A stretch of DNA of 64,000 nt from JAAEPI01 sp965212145. Lineage in GTDB: Bacteria > Bacteroidota > Bacteroidia > Cytophagales > Cyclobacteriaceae. The DNA lies in the NCBI GenBank assembly GCA_965212145.1, contig CBDBUY010000010.1, positions 186,001-250,000 on the forward strand. Reading direction: 5' to 3'. Both the position numbers and the translations under genes were made by a program. This document shows positions 30,601-37,425 of this stretch, one piece after another (within the stretch, counting starts at the first letter, position 1; the number at the start of each line of letters is the position of its first letter). The notes beneath the pieces are model-generated. The model ran no database searches. It saw only the letters and a program-made list of their open reading frames with translations, and was not told the DNA's origin.

Positions 30601-30655
30601 TGGTTAAAATCAATAATAAATAACTGATTAAAGCCTTTGCTCTTATAGCCTTCAT
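21632..30655 (-). CDS. Giant T9SS-secreted protein with thrombospondin type-3-like calcium-binding repeats
   Basis: 3007 residues. After a signal peptide (1-24) comes a propeller-like region (about 25-285, with DDNTLWQIDVSTG), then an SdrD B-like domain (about 288-385, GTLFNDQNLNGIRDGEPG). Residues about 392-2815 are mainly Asp-rich repeats of the form DSDGDGIPDxxDxDSDNDG, as in thrombospondin type-3 and OmpA-like calcium-binding stalks. Three non-repeat beta domains interrupt them (about 693-885, 925-1070 and 1280-1425). The C-terminus has a fibronectin-like segment (PLPLDWISF) and a T9SS type A sorting domain (DIYPNPTVGRFTV through GVYILTIKTFAG). I saw only six cysteines, paired around the three inserts. 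The protein is extremely acidic and is likely a calcium-rigidified surface fibre; its ligand is unknown. The ATG is at 30655. Confidence 0.9.
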   Translation of the reverse strand: MKAIRAKALISYLLLILTSIPLLAGNPDVFYYVNDDDNTLWQIDVSTGVSTQIGGLGVGGVEAIAYWPIPGNNILYAADGGDIGTLNLSTGAYTFLSEIDGGGSLNGENGPLTVNDVDGLSFDPFTGILWASERKGTNGSYDIIFQIDETTGTYVQDAFGPGVDYILIDGEGIYDDVDDIAISSTSGLMFAVSNNGSIDQLININKYTGAITVIGDLTFQDIEGLAFANNGKLYGTRGGGNDPNFYEVDPADASMTNGVTLGDNGGSPDTESLASLVADANTVSGTLFNDQNLNGIRDGEPGLAGVTINLYLDNNDNGALDAGDNLLQQVTTDALGRYNIYIATTAEVLITVDDSTLPTNYTLTTTNLQEASFTDNVNFAETDTGNNFGAGASTDSDGDGIMDFTEGIGDSDGDGVLDRDDLDSDNDGILDADEGTEDLDFDGIPRYLDLDSDNDGIPDAIEANGGAAPAGYSSASATITGAVGTNGMPDAAETSPDSGVSVLANGDQDNDGIEDYWDPDSDNDGIVDLVEVSGTDADGNGTIDSFLDANGDGLHDALLSSPLTVSNTDQSYESSNGLTELPNYLDLDSDNDGIDDTNEGYNTSTTGRPELIIDSDGDGIIDYWDTSLGGSPITPNDNDGDGVPDYADTDSDNDTISDFIEANDSNADGSADTAITGTDSNGNGIDDAFDNNCSSITTITTGRSDHAEEDTSDGSMYLTSSDLEILYDGVEQVVGLKYSGVNVPPSANILSAYIQFQTDETGGSGTVIVDIEGELSLTPADFSTATNDVSGRTPTSNVETWTISNDWTVVGESGADQRTVDITDIINELIGQGGWSSGDDMVFILTRNAGDGSTNYRTAENNPGLVIKYSGGLSFGCGTNVALPDSDSDLEYDFRDNDDDNDGILTSTETGDSNPANGTPDYLEAGTSCSATGPTISGNADAVIYTFNQDSGEPGTNALGAADGTGARMGDESDAILVLDMTDEVRFGEDVTVRLRSSGGGSADIRVRFSNDNVTYGPAIDLNFDNNGNYTDYNFTVNVSPGARYIKLIEILDSQETLRIDAVSYSFSDCAIDTDLDGILDSADDDSDNDGIPDSVEGVADSDGDGILDYLDLDSDNDGIPDAVEGNGGSLPANMTADGQFNVIYAQNNDGDGDGLMDDVDGTPLTNPDTDGDGVDDRVDLDSDGDGITDIIEAGGTDSDGDGRADSSTDADNDGLIDTFDASQYGTALAITSTDGDSLPDYLDIDADNDGIPDQREGQSTAAYTASAGTDDDGDGLDNSFDPVCQETIVGNADAVTLDNGVDNSSNAIGNDNSTFAELRGGDDMVLDLTDLVPSGSTIQIFVSGNDANTETGDIEQSTDALGTILTNLSTLSFNSDVATAVNYTLTADTRYLRFSNASDRYRVYSVYYSFNSTSACANPLGTPIALSDIDSDGTPDYLDSDSDNDGVTDLIEGNDANADGVADATVSGTDTDGDGLDDNFDNVSGPAAGNEAGSNVALQNTDGDSQANWRDLDDDADGWLSTVEDWDGNNDHSDDFTQGGSPVPDYLFLHDSDGDGVDNDTDQDQDNDGISDINEGGGINPNADADSDGIPNFADPDIAGFVDNNGDGINDNFDNDLDGIPNHFDLDSDNDGVPDAVEANGGTLPVGMEADGKFPVTAYLLLDLDNDGLIDTYDPDFGSELVNTDSDGDGVPNSSDLDSDNDGLPDALENGGGTLPANMTADGQFSAAYVSANDADGDGIADDVDPDNGGTAITPRSTDEDGLIDAFDRDSDNDGLTDTIESGGTDADGDGTLDGFVDVDGDGLNDAIDSSESGTALTLVTTDFDSVPDHLDIDSDNDGIPDNVEGQPTIGYTPPSGIDTDGDGIDDEYDTDNSGTAISLQDTDGDGINDYQDLDSDGDGVFDYIEGSDSNMDGSNDYTPNSSDSDGDGLTNRYDNVSGPAAGNSTGSQATLQNSDSDLILDWRDPDDDGDGIPTSNEDANANGNWGDDFTQGGSNPDYLHVDTDFDNDGVLDSADPDADNDGVPDADEGFGEDPSADADNDGTPNYLDPDFVHGTLGAFVDTNGDGVNDLFDSDLDGIPNHKDRDSDNDGISDLLEAGGTDADSDGIADNLTDTDGDGLLDIFDTDNGGTPLVLPDTDGDGLNDMYDVDSDGDGVPDLVENGLADSDGNGRLDGFIDADGDGYDDRYNPDSGGSPVTLADTDSDGVEDYLDPDSDNDGILDNVEAQTTAGYTTSASNDADRDGLDDSYDNDSGGTAISTVDTDGDGTPDYQDTDSDGDTIPDVIEGSDANSDGTADWDDNSDDVFDASEGNQDTDSDGLLDEFDPDQTGNTPGLQNTDSTGDNDYRDPDDDGDGINTLDEIGDAEPNGTDDYLETDTPVAGDLDGDGVPDASDDDDDNDGIPDSVEGTGDSDGDGITDDRDLDSDNDGIVDAIEANGGTLPANMTPEGRYSITYATNNDGDGDGLIDDVDGTPLANPDSDADGVDDRIDRDSDNDGIPDIVEAGGTDTDGNGEVDSSTDSDSDGIADAVDFSITPGSQLTPPNTDGDANPDYLDLDSDGDTIFDLVEEQRAPGDIDADNDGDVDGSTDADGDGILDAVDPDEGGFMSLPDDFDGDGLPDFQDLDSDGDGLSDATEGTMDTDGDGFQDFNDIDSDGDGISDNRDAQASTSYRAPFNLDDDNDGLDNRYDPDNGGTAITIVNTDGTGGADHLDTDADDDGVPDSIEGHDANQDGVADRTAVGQDLDRDGLDDAFDTVTAGTEGNATGTNAVVLNTDGAGLRDWQDTDDDNDGILTSAEDDNSNMDWSDDFTQDQDPNTIPDYLYNASSNPLPLDWISFKARFESGTVLLEWQTANEVDVSYFDIEHSIDGVSYQVIDQLEAYNNDEGINNYAYSHSSPIVGINYYRLKQVDFDGAFEFSITRAVSAVVNGITYDIYPNPTVGRFTVQANGIVSGQIELRDMAGRVLFEKSLAASSEVDLDLTTQEAGVYILTIKTFAGTIRRRIIKQ
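22210..29480 (-). repeat. Thrombospondin type-3-like repeat array inside the 3007-residue gene
   Basis: The stretch codes for dozens of short Asp-rich units (core DxDxDGxxD), with three non-repeat interruptions near 28010-28575, 27450-27880 and 26385-26815. On the plus strand the DNA shows recurring phrases such as ccatcaccgtcag and ccgtcattgtc. A higher-order order of units also recurs (see findings). The repetition makes the region prone to recombination and to assembly errors. Confidence 0.85.
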
Positions 30656-30687
30656 AGTGAGTTGCTCTTTACTTTGACAGGTTCTTG

Positions 30688-30735
30688 GGCCAAACTATGC
30701 TGATCCAATCTACAAAATACGACAATTTTATTGTC
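30688..30735 (-). promoter_or_regulatory. Candidate promoter/operator region of the 3007-residue gene
   Basis: Upstream of the ATG at 30655 the minus strand holds ATAGTTTGGCC (30688-30698), nearly the same as the motif before the other giant gene. Further up is a perfect palindrome, GACAAT-ttt-ATTGTC (30721-30735). The first could be a variant -7 element and the second a regulator site. No good -33 TTTG at standard spacing was found, so this is tentative. Confidence 0.25.
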
Positions 30736-30871
30736 ATATGATAATATTGAGGATGTTGGCTTACTCTGGTAATGTTTAAAAAATGTAAAACTACCAGCTC
30801 CAGCTGTCCTTCGATCGAGCTTGCATTTTTTGATCTAAATAATGCGAGAATTCAAAGTGAAACTCTGAAAA

Positions 30872-32641
30872 TCACCTGACATTTCCATTTCTGTCAATCA
30901 CAATGTATGCCGTGACGCCATCTCCAGGCAGCTGATCCTGTGGGAAGTAGAAGACGGTCAGTTGATCTAAAACCTCATCGTATCGGAAACTCAACGGTTC
31001 ATTTGGGGCAGTCACCAGATTCGACCATTTCAATTGACCAGCACCGTCGGTCGCGGCAATGAAAAGATTGTTTTCGGGCATTGAAGAATCAAAGAAGTAA
31101 AATCCAAAGGTGGGTATTGGAAGTTGCTTGACCGCCAGGCTATCAGAAGTGATATTTCCAGTCTTCAGTTCTACCATTTTCCTAACATCTCGCGACGGAC
31201 CACTCCAAACCAGAAATCCCGATTTAGACCGTGTATCCATTCCCACAGCTACTTTCACTGAGTCCCCAGAAACCAGTTTTGTCATATGTTGCTGAGTATC
31301 TTGGTTAACAAAGAGTGGAATCCTCAAATCATCCGAGACGGCATATTTTTCTTTTAACATCAGTGAATCGGTTCTAGAAGCCCACATGATTTTTTGTGAA
31401 TTAATCCATCCACCTAGGTTCTCAATGAATTCCTGATAACCACTGGATCCACCATAGTATTCTTCCAAAATCCCAGGGTATCTGTTGGTCGCCATTGAAA
31501 TTTTTTCGGGTGTCGAGATGTCTGAATAAATGGTCGTCATCTCGCCAAGTTCTTCCATGATGATATTGGCAGCTTCCAAATGCGCAAAGACGTTCAGACT
31601 GTCTTGAAGTGATGAATTGATGCTTGGATTTGACATCCTATTTATCTCCAGATGAGATGAACGAAAGGCAAGTAAATCCTTAGCCGACCCATCCGGATCA
31701 AATTTCTCAGCTTCATCTTGAATGCTAGAAACCTCAACGGCTCCAGGATCAATGCCTTGTGCCACTTTGTCAAATGCCTGACTGAGCTTGGCTTCCATTG
31801 CACTCAAATTGGTCTTGTATTGCTTCACTCCGTAATACTGATCCTTCACCAATTTGGCCCAGGTCTCGTAATCCCATAGGTCTAGTTTTCCTGAAAAAAC
31901 ATCCGACTGCTCCAACCCGTCTATACCGTAATTTTCTATCAGTTTGAAAACTTGAAAATCCTGATAATACTCAGAGTCCAATTCTCGTGCTGATTCTTTC
32001 AAATCATCAATTAAAACATATAATCCTGTGGCATTCGCTATAATTTGATCCAGTAGGACTAAGTCATCGTCTGTGAGTGAAAAAAGTAATTCTCGAGTCG
32101 TGGAACCCTTTTCCACCATTTGGCCGTAAATCTTGGCACTTAATTTATTCCTACCATCAATGCGATGAAGAAGTGTATTGAAATCAGCTATGGCTTTTTT
32201 TCTTGCTTCAATATCCTCGACCTTCTTTTCCAGATCCAGATGCACATCCGAAATCTTAATCCCGAAATCACCTGTCCTTAAATCTCGTCGGTAAAAGCTC
32301 TGATAGTATTCGTCGTTTCGCTTCAGCTCTTTTTCGTCAATCAATTCTTTGGCTTTTTTCAACTGAAAAATCGCCGAATCAGCTGCAAGATCAATTTCAG
32401 TGGTATCGGCCAGAAGATCATAATCGTAAAATTCCTTCTCCATGATATAGGCCAACTGAAGGTTGCCATTTGCGTGAGGCTTTTTCTCATTCTTCAGAAA
32501 GATTCTCAAATTCGCCTCGTTCTCCGCAGAATAGTTCTTTGAATTCAGCAAAGGGAAAAGATCCTTGTATTTGATTTTTTGCGCACTTGATAAAGTCGGA
32601 AGGATCAAACAAATAAGGATAAGTACTTTTGAAAACTTCAT
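30872..32641 (-). CDS. Secreted protein of unknown function
   Basis: About 589 residues from the ATG at 32641, which starts a clear signal peptide (KFSKVLILICLILPTLSSA, cut before QKIKYKD). A GTG three codons upstream is possible. Residues about 20-350 are rich in E, K, L and D and look mostly helical, with TPR-like character near the N-terminus (NLQLAYIMEKEFYDYDLL). The last 200 residues look more beta-rich and end in YIVIDRNGNVR. No sorting domain, lipobox or catalytic motif is visible. I do not recognise a family; it is probably a periplasmic or surface Bacteroidota protein. It lies 216 bases upstream of the giant calcium-repeat gene on the same strand, so a joint role is possible but unproven. 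Confidence 0.75.
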   Translation of the reverse strand: MKFSKVLILICLILPTLSSAQKIKYKDLFPLLNSKNYSAENEANLRIFLKNEKKPHANGNLQLAYIMEKEFYDYDLLADTTEIDLAADSAIFQLKKAKELIDEKELKRNDEYYQSFYRRDLRTGDFGIKISDVHLDLEKKVEDIEARKKAIADFNTLLHRIDGRNKLSAKIYGQMVEKGSTTRELLFSLTDDDLVLLDQIIANATGLYVLIDDLKESARELDSEYYQDFQVFKLIENYGIDGLEQSDVFSGKLDLWDYETWAKLVKDQYYGVKQYKTNLSAMEAKLSQAFDKVAQGIDPGAVEVSSIQDEAEKFDPDGSAKDLLAFRSSHLEINRMSNPSINSSLQDSLNVFAHLEAANIIMEELGEMTTIYSDISTPEKISMATNRYPGILEEYYGGSSGYQEFIENLGGWINSQKIMWASRTDSLMLKEKYAVSDDLRIPLFVNQDTQQHMTKLVSGDSVKVAVGMDTRSKSGFLVWSGPSRDVRKMVELKTGNITSDSLAVKQLPIPTFGFYFFDSSMPENNLFIAATDGAGQLKWSNLVTAPNEPLSFRYDEVLDQLTVFYFPQDQLPGDGVTAYIVIDRNGNVR

Positions 32642-32739
32642 AAATGGCACTGCGTTTTAACTCAAGCTACCTTAAAATTAACACGAAATAAAGGTGTTCT
32701 CAACATTCGGCATCTTCCAAGTGCCAAATCCCTAAACAC

Positions 32740-33315
32740 ATGGCGAAAAAATTAAACAAAGAACTCAGAGAATGGATTGTGCTGGTAGCGGTAGTTGGCG
32801 TGCTCATTTTAACCGGATGGTATAAGGATTTAGCCAGCCTCTTGCAGCGAGGATTGTTGGAGACCGGCCTGGTCAGCGCCACCACTCAAGATGAAGCGCG
32901 CCTTGCTGATTACGATTTTTCGTTAGTAGATTTTGATGGGAACAGGGTTGCGTTCCAAACATTTCAAGGGAAGGTGGTCTTCATAAATTTCTGGGCCACA
33001 TGGTGTCCTCCCTGCATCGCTGAGATGCCAGATATTCATGACTTGTATGAAAAAGTTGGGGGAAACGTGGAGTTCGTTATGATCTCTGTGGATAGTGATC
33101 AAGCAAAAGCACGAGAATTCATTCAGAAAAAAGGATTTGATTTTCCAGTCTATTTTCTGGCTGCCAGTATGCCAGAAACTTATGAAACGTCAACGATTCC
33201 AACTACTTACATTCTGTCACCGCAAGGTGAAATCGTCCTTGAAGAAAGTGGCTTGACAAAGTATGACACAAAGAAGATTCGAGATTTCTTGAAAGATCTA
33301 AGCAAAAGTCAATAG
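32740..33315 (+). CDS. TlpA-like membrane-anchored thioredoxin
   Basis: 191 residues. A short basic N-terminus and one membrane helix (about residues 12-28, WIVLVAVVGVLILTGWY) anchor a periplasmic thioredoxin fold. The active site is WATWCPPCIAEMP, with cysteines at 89 and 92, and the cis-proline lies in TIPTTYIL. The family reduces periplasmic disulfides or serves cytochrome c maturation. No partner gene is adjacent. Its 3' end overlaps the arginase-family gene by 18 bases in convergent orientation. Confidence 0.9.
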   Translation: MAKKLNKELREWIVLVAVVGVLILTGWYKDLASLLQRGLLETGLVSATTQDEARLADYDFSLVDFDGNRVAFQTFQGKVVFINFWATWCPPCIAEMPDIHDLYEKVGGNVEFVMISVDSDQAKAREFIQKKGFDFPVYFLAASMPETYETSTIPTTYILSPQGEIVLEESGLTKYDTKKIRDFLKDLSKSQ

Positions 33316-34317
33316 TCCCCTTGAAACCCCAACAGCTGAAGTCAGTCTATACAAAATTCTACTGGCCACATTGGCGTCCCAAACATGCGCTCCACATTCT
33401 GATAAGTCAAAACCTATGATTTTTCGACCGCTTTTAACAATTGCCTCGATTAGATAGGTGGCCTCATAAAACGATAGACCACCGGGCACAGGAGTGCCCG
33501 TGTGTGGACACAGCGATGGATCCAATCCATCCATATCAAAGCTGATATAGACTTTCTTGGGCAAGTGATCGATTATAGTGTCAACTTGTTTCGGCCATGA
33601 TTCCCACTCCCACTTTTTCCGTTGACACGTTTCATCAAAAAAAGTCTCGATACGGTCATCGTTTTTTCTGATGAATTCAAGCTCTTCCTCACAGAAATCC
33701 CTGATCCCAACTTGGACGAGTTTAGTAATCGATTCCAATTTCATCGCATTGAACATGATCGAGGCATGGGAGAATTCGAATCCTTCGTATGCTTCTCTCA
33801 AATCCATGTGGGCGTCAATTTGCAGAATGCCGAATTCAGTTTCACGCTCATCCAACGCCTGGATCAGCCCAAGAGGCGTGGAGTGATCGCCACCTATCGT
33901 TCCTGCAATTTTTCCACTTTTCAGCGTGCTATTTGAAACCGCCCTGACCGATTCGACCATTTGCTTGCAGGCCTGATTGACCTCACGCAGCTTGACTGTG
34001 TCTGTCTCTTCTCCATTTTCCAGATTTTCAATGATGCTGCTTGCAATTGGTCTGCTCAGTTTGGACGAACTATTTAATTCTGTTGGCACTGGAAGCATTG
34101 CCACTGGATATTGGTGAGCATCCCTGATGTTGAGTAATGAAAAATCCAACTGGCTGGATTCTTCCAAAATCAATTCAGGTGCCTGGCTAGTTCCATCTTG
34201 ATAAGATACGGTAACGTCCCAAGGCACAGGAATGACGACTAAATCGGCTTCCTCAACTGTATATGGGAATCCAAATAACTTTCCCTTCTGCCCTACTCTA
34301 CTGGGGTCAAAGGTCAT
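33298..34317 (-). CDS. Arginase/agmatinase/formiminoglutamase-family hydrolase
   Basis: About 339 residues from the ATG at 34317; this ATG overlaps the TGA of the upstream phosphatase gene (ATGA), which supports the choice over a GTG at 34371. All metal-site motifs of the ureohydrolase family are present: GTIGGDHSTPLG, QIDAHMDLR and SFDMDGLDPSLCPHTGTP followed by GG. These give the two-manganese centre. The substrate (arginine, agmatine, formiminoglutamate or other guanidino compound) cannot be decided. The long spacer between DAHMD and the SFDMD motif and the Bacteroidota context fit the formimidoylglutamase-like branch. It is co-transcribed with the SixA-like gene. Confidence 0.88.
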   Translation of the reverse strand: MTFDPSRVGQKGKLFGFPYTVEEADLVVIPVPWDVTVSYQDGTSQAPELILEESSQLDFSLLNIRDAHQYPVAMLPVPTELNSSSKLSRPIASSIIENLENGEETDTVKLREVNQACKQMVESVRAVSNSTLKSGKIAGTIGGDHSTPLGLIQALDERETEFGILQIDAHMDLREAYEGFEFSHASIMFNAMKLESITKLVQVGIRDFCEEELEFIRKNDDRIETFFDETCQRKKWEWESWPKQVDTIIDHLPKKVYISFDMDGLDPSLCPHTGTPVPGGLSFYEATYLIEAIVKSGRKIIGFDLSECGAHVWDANVASRILYRLTSAVGVSRGLLTFA

Positions 34318-34793
34318 TTTGTGTCTTGATAAAACTCCATGTAGGCCGTTCCTTGTCCCATTTCCGACCACCGACCATCAAAACTCATTTTGACCACACC
34401 GGAGGTCGCCACATGACCGATCGATTCGCCTGTCAGGAACTCTGCCAAATAATGGATAGAAGGATTATGCCCCACAATACAGACGCTCCGCCAGAGGTCA
34501 TCAAGTTCGTTGACAGACTGCAACATTTCACGAATTGAGCACAGGTAAAGACTCTCCTCGAAATCAATTCTATCTTTTGGGAAATCAAGTTCCTCTTGCA
34601 TATGCAGCACCGTTTGGGTAGTACGGAGTGCAGCGCTCACAATAAATCTATCTGGGATGTTGTCTTTAAAAATCGCTCGAGCCTGAGTTCGCACATCGCG
34701 CATTCCCCGGTCGATAAGCCCACGATCAAAATCATTCAATCCAGGCGTTTGCTCAGCTTTCCCATGCCTCATAAGGTATAGGGTTTTGCTCAT
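34314..34793 (-). CDS. SixA-like histidine phosphatase
   Basis: About 159 residues from the ATG at 34793, which begins MSKTLYLMRHGKAEQ. The longer reading up to 34895 is a shadow of the topA promoter region. The RHG motif (residues 9-11) gives the phosphohistidine nucleophile, and VGHNPSIHYLAEFL the second catalytic histidine. SixA-type enzymes act on phosphohistidine in proteins such as HPt domains or phosphotransfer proteins; the target here is unknown. It diverges from topA over 105 bases and overlaps the arginase-family start by four bases. Confidence 0.88.
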   Translation of the reverse strand: MSKTLYLMRHGKAEQTPGLNDFDRGLIDRGMRDVRTQARAIFKDNIPDRFIVSAALRTTQTVLHMQEELDFPKDRIDFEESLYLCSIREMLQSVNELDDLWRSVCIVGHNPSIHYLAEFLTGESIGHVATSGVVKMSFDGRWSEMGQGTAYMEFYQDTK

Positions 34794-34848
34794 TAGTAGG
34801 TTGATTAGGTTGCCTAAAGTTAACCGAACAAGGGTGAACTGAAACTGT

Positions 34849-34881
34849 TTTGGTTTTGTAATCTTTTTTTCGAAATCTTTG
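34849..34881 (+). promoter_or_regulatory. Candidate topA promoter
   Basis: TTTG at 34849-34852 and AAtcTTTG at 34874-34881, 21 bases apart, fit the Bacteroidota -33/-7 pattern (TTTG and TAnnTTTG) with one mismatch. The -7 element ends 17 bases before the topA ATG. Sequence fit only. Confidence 0.3.
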
Positions 34882-34898
34882 GCGCCAATACACACACT

Positions 34899-37226
34899 AT
34901 GAGCAAAAACTTAGTCATTGTCGAGTCGCCCGCTAAGGCGAAAACTATCGAGGGATTCCTGGGGAAAGACTTTCAAGTCAAGTCATCGTACGGTCACGTG
35001 AGAGATCTACCGAAGGGGAATGACGCCATAGATGTGGAGAATAATTTCAAGCCCACCTACGAGGTTTCCAAAGACAAAAAAGACATAGTTAAGGAACTGA
35101 AAAAACTCGCTAAAGCCGCTGAGACCATCTATCTCGCATCGGATGATGACCGTGAAGGAGAGGCCATTTCATGGCACTTGAGTGAGGCTTTGGACCTGGA
35201 CAATGCCAAAACTCGTCGAATCGTTTTTCGGGAAATCACCAAAAATGCGATTCAAAATGCGATAGAAAATCCGAGAGGAATCGACATTGATTTGGTGAAT
35301 GCGCAACAGGCCAGAAGAATCCTAGACCGATTGGTTGGATTTGAATTATCGCCGATCCTTTGGAAAAAAATAAAGGGCGGTCTGTCCGCAGGGCGAGTTC
35401 AATCCGTGGCTGTTCGATTGGTTGTCGAGCGAGAAAGAGAGATTGACAAGTTTAAGCCTGAGTCCAGCTTTAAGATATCGGCATTCTTTACACTCGAAGG
35501 TGGGAAAGAACTCAAGGCCGAGCTGCCAAAGAAATTTAAAACTGAAGAGGAGGCTCAAAACTTCCTTGCAGCATGCAAGGGGGCAGAATTCACGATTGAA
35601 AATCTGGAGAAAAAACCAGCCAAGAAATCGCCTTCGCCTCCTTTTACAACTTCCACGCTTCAACAGGAAGCTTCCCGGAAATTGGGCTATCCGGTGGCAA
35701 GAACCATGCAGCTGGCACAGCGGCTCTATGAGGCAGGTAAAATCTCCTATATGAGGACTGACTCGTTGAATCTATCCGAAGAAGCTCTTGGCAAAGCCAG
35801 TGCCGAAATCAAGAAATCGTATGGAGATGAATTCGCTCATCAGCGGGTGTTTAAAACAAAAAATCAGTCCGCACAGGAAGCTCACGAAGCTATCCGCCCG
35901 ACCAATTTCTCAGAACATGAGGCGGGAGCTGACGATGGTCAGCAAAGGCTGTATCAGCTGATCTGGAGACGCGCCATTGCTTCCCAGATGTCTGATGCAC
36001 AATTGGAGAAAACGACTGCTACGGTAGGTATTTCCACAACTGACGAAAAACTAACTGCGCAAGGTGAGGTCGTGAAATTTGAAGGATTCCTGAAAGTTTA
36101 CTTGGAAGGTCGCGACGATGAGGACGAGGAAGAGCAAAAAGGCATGTTGCCTCCGTTGACCATTGGGCAAAAGCTGGATCTAAGAGAAATGATCGGCAAG
36201 GAGGGTTTTACGCGACATCCGGCTCGCTACACGGAAGCTACCCTGGTCAAGAAGTTGGAAGAAATGGGAATAGGTCGACCGTCTACCTACGCTCCAACCA
36301 TCTCCACTATTCAAAAACGAGAATATGTGGAGAAAGAAAGTCGAGATGGCTGGGAGAGAAAATACCAAGAGCTAAAACTGGCAGGGGATGAAGTGAAAGT
36401 CGAGACAAAAACGGAAATCACAGGAGCTGAGAAGAACAAGTTGTTCCCAACGAATACGGCCATGGTGGTGAACGATTTTCTGGTTGAACATTTCTCCAAA
36501 GTCATCGACTTTTCATTTACGGCCAATGTCGAAAAGGAATTCGATGATATCGCTGAAGGCAAGATTGCCTGGGACAAGATGATCGACAACTTCTATGGAG
36601 GATTCCATCAGGATGTAGAAACGACATCTCAGATCGAGCGATCGAAAACCGGCTCCCAAAGAGAGCTCGGAACAGATCCTAAAACCGGACTCCCGGTTTA
36701 TGCCAAACTCGGGAAATTTGGGGCGTATGTGCAGTTGGGCGAATTGGTGGAAGGAGAAGAAAAACCGAAGTACGCCAGTCTGAGACATGGACAGCTTTTG
36801 GAAAATATCACCCTTGAAGATGCCATGGAACTTTTCAAACTTCCACGTGAAGTGGGTGAACTGGAGGGCGAAACCATGACGGTAGCCATTGGTCGTTTCG
36901 GCCCGTATGTAAGGCACAATGGCAAATTCGCATCACTCAAAAAAGAGCAAGACCCTTACACCTTGACGGAGGAAGAAGCCGTCGCGCTTGTTCTGGAAAA
37001 GCGAGAGGCCGATGCGAACAAGTACATCAAGACCTTCGATGAGGATGAGAACATCCAGGTGCTGAATGGACGCTATGGGCCTTACATTAAGGCCGGGAAG
37101 AAGAATGTCAAAATTCCGAAAGACATGGTGCCGGAGGATCTTACGTACGAGCAATGCAAGGAACTCGCAGATAAGGCTCCCGAAAAGAAAGGCAGGGGGA
37201 GAAAAGCGCCTGCTAAGAAGAAGTAA
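34899..37226 (+). CDS. topA: DNA topoisomerase I (type IA)
   Basis: 775 residues. The TOPRIM domain starts LVIVESPAKAKTIEGFLG and carries the metal-binding ASDDDREGEAISWHL. The catalytic tyrosine is Y284 in ISYMRTDSLNLS. The C-terminal part has Topo_C repeat units (GLPVYAKLGKFGAYVQLG, AIGRFGPYVRHNGKF, LNGRYGPYIKAGKKN) and a basic tail (KKGRGRKAPAKKK). I see no four-cysteine zinc ribbons, unlike E. coli TopA, as is common in Bacteroidota. It relaxes negative supercoils. The ATG is at 34899. Confidence 0.97.
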   Translation: MSKNLVIVESPAKAKTIEGFLGKDFQVKSSYGHVRDLPKGNDAIDVENNFKPTYEVSKDKKDIVKELKKLAKAAETIYLASDDDREGEAISWHLSEALDLDNAKTRRIVFREITKNAIQNAIENPRGIDIDLVNAQQARRILDRLVGFELSPILWKKIKGGLSAGRVQSVAVRLVVEREREIDKFKPESSFKISAFFTLEGGKELKAELPKKFKTEEEAQNFLAACKGAEFTIENLEKKPAKKSPSPPFTTSTLQQEASRKLGYPVARTMQLAQRLYEAGKISYMRTDSLNLSEEALGKASAEIKKSYGDEFAHQRVFKTKNQSAQEAHEAIRPTNFSEHEAGADDGQQRLYQLIWRRAIASQMSDAQLEKTTATVGISTTDEKLTAQGEVVKFEGFLKVYLEGRDDEDEEEQKGMLPPLTIGQKLDLREMIGKEGFTRHPARYTEATLVKKLEEMGIGRPSTYAPTISTIQKREYVEKESRDGWERKYQELKLAGDEVKVETKTEITGAEKNKLFPTNTAMVVNDFLVEHFSKVIDFSFTANVEKEFDDIAEGKIAWDKMIDNFYGGFHQDVETTSQIERSKTGSQRELGTDPKTGLPVYAKLGKFGAYVQLGELVEGEEKPKYASLRHGQLLENITLEDAMELFKLPREVGELEGETMTVAIGRFGPYVRHNGKFASLKKEQDPYTLTEEEAVALVLEKREADANKYIKTFDEDENIQVLNGRYGPYIKAGKKNVKIPKDMVPEDLTYEQCKELADKAPEKKGRGRKAPAKKK

Positions 37227-37314
37227 AAGGGCGGGTTAAATTCTAAAATAATTGACATTTTAGCTTTAGAGGTGTCATTGAGGAAATCCTATTAGTATCC
37301 TTAACCCTCGGCAC

Positions 37315-37425
37315 ATGATCTCATTTAACCCAAAGCTTCTATTTCAGTCTCTTATCATTTCGGTAATTGCATTCTCTTGTGGAGAAAACATATTGACGAT
37401 TCAACCGATCTTCAAATCTCCATAA
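37315..37425 (+). other. Detached lipoprotein signal peptide, out of frame with the hydrolase
   Basis: The ATG at 37315 opens a 36-codon frame: a hydrophobic segment (LLFQSLIISVIAF) and a lipobox ending at SCGEN, then nonsense and a TAA at 37423. It runs directly into the hydrolase gene, whose own frame has no ATG near its N-terminus. Adding one A to the run at 37385-37388 would join the frames as SCGEKHIDDSTD. It is best read as the true 5' end of the next gene. Confidence 0.6.

Noticed and set aside
34794..34895. 34-codon N-terminal extension of the SixA-like protein
   Set aside because: It covers the topA promoter region and adds no family-like sequence; the ATG at 34793 directly precedes the RHG motif.
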